14,869 nt of DNA from Desulfobacula sp. (GTDB lineage: Bacteria > Desulfobacterota > Desulfobacteria > Desulfobacterales > Desulfobacteraceae): NCBI GenBank assembly GCA_027858355.1, contig JAQICW010000013.1:1-14869 (forward strand), written 5' to 3'. The stretch's first letter is position 1, and every line of letters begins with the position of its first letter. Below the pieces are notes generated by a model, which did no database searches, was not told the DNA's origin, and was given only the letters and a program-made list of their open reading frames with translations. Position numbers and translations under genes: made by a program. Shown in pieces: positions 14,763 through 14,869 of the stretch.

Positions 14763-14836
14763 CAGAATAATTGATGTTGTGAATGTGTGAGAGTTTTTCA
14801 AGTTCACTCACTCACATTCATGGCTCAATTATTCTG
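14763..14836. repeat. Long imperfect palindrome
   Basis: CAGAATAATTGA (14763-14774) is the exact reverse complement of TCAATTATTCTG (14825-14836), and inside it TGAATGTG (14780-14787) pairs with CACATTCA (14813-14820), with further partial pairing toward a loop. About 74 nt in all. There is no T-run directly after it, so it is not an obvious terminator. It could be a mobile-element end, a miniature element or a recombination site. Confidence 0.75.
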
Positions 14837-14869
14837 GGGCAAACAGTTTCGCTTTTTCAACATAATCTA

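Larger units (their letters stand above)
14587..14869. other. Non-coding right edge
   Basis: No gene is visible after the TauE/SafE stop. The stretch holds the short dispersed repeat and the long palindrome listed separately. Confidence 0.5.

Noticed and set aside
1..14869. CRISPR array, tRNA or rRNA genes
   Set aside because: No regularly spaced repeats and no tRNA- or rRNA-like sequence were seen on either strand.

Overview
The window looks like part of a Gram-negative chromosome, probably of a Desulfobacterota-type (deltaproteobacterial) organism. The evidence is circumstantial: an outer-membrane TolC-type channel with a periplasmic adaptor, a ParB homologue, an IS481-type transposase, TauE/SafE, and moderately AT-rich DNA with very AT-rich intergenic spaces. 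The taxonomic call is an inference and was not checked by any search.

Layout. At the left edge (1-371, minus strand) is the N-terminal third of a ParB-type partition protein. A 690-bp gene-free stretch follows. It holds a diverged dispersed repeat, a nested inverted-repeat structure with a mutually exclusive terminator-like hairpin, and a PhoB-type direct-repeat operator. Next come an OmpR-family response regulator and its membrane histidine kinase, overlapping by 4 bp. A promoter with the same type of operator then precedes a large exported protein made of a PEBP (YbhB-like) domain inserted in a two-fold repeated LTxxQ-type periplasmic protein. After it lies a scrambled segment (5383-7746): a truncated, frameshifted tolC relic, a decaying IS481-like element with visible imperfect terminal inverted repeats, a four-EF-hand protein with its own strong terminator, and a relic of the histidine-kinase 3' end. 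The exporter operon follows: tolC-like channel, MacA-like adaptor, ABC ATPase and FtsX/MacB-type permease (7903-12455). After a 440-bp spacer there is a second small operon of a stand-alone multi-helix membrane sensor-like protein and a TauE/SafE permease. The right edge is non-coding and contains a long imperfect palindrome.

How it fits together. I read 1060-12455 as one signalling/efflux locus. The two-component system probably regulates itself, the PEBP/LTxxQ periplasmic protein and the tripartite MacAB-TolC-like exporter, because closely similar TTCAT direct repeats with 11-bp spacing lie upstream of all three transcription units. The tolC relic shows that tolC once followed the PEBP gene directly, with overlapping start and stop codons. 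A rearrangement later copied the kinase 3' end, promoter and signal-peptide start of the PEBP gene onto the present tolC. The exporter thereby gained its own copy of the regulated promoter and a borrowed signal peptide, while the original tolC head decayed.

The most noteworthy points are the promoter and signal-peptide capture, the PEBP domain bounded by 17-bp direct repeats exactly 480 bp apart, the three matching operators, the possible leader RNA upstream of the regulator, and the transposase with its first catalytic Asp replaced by Asn.
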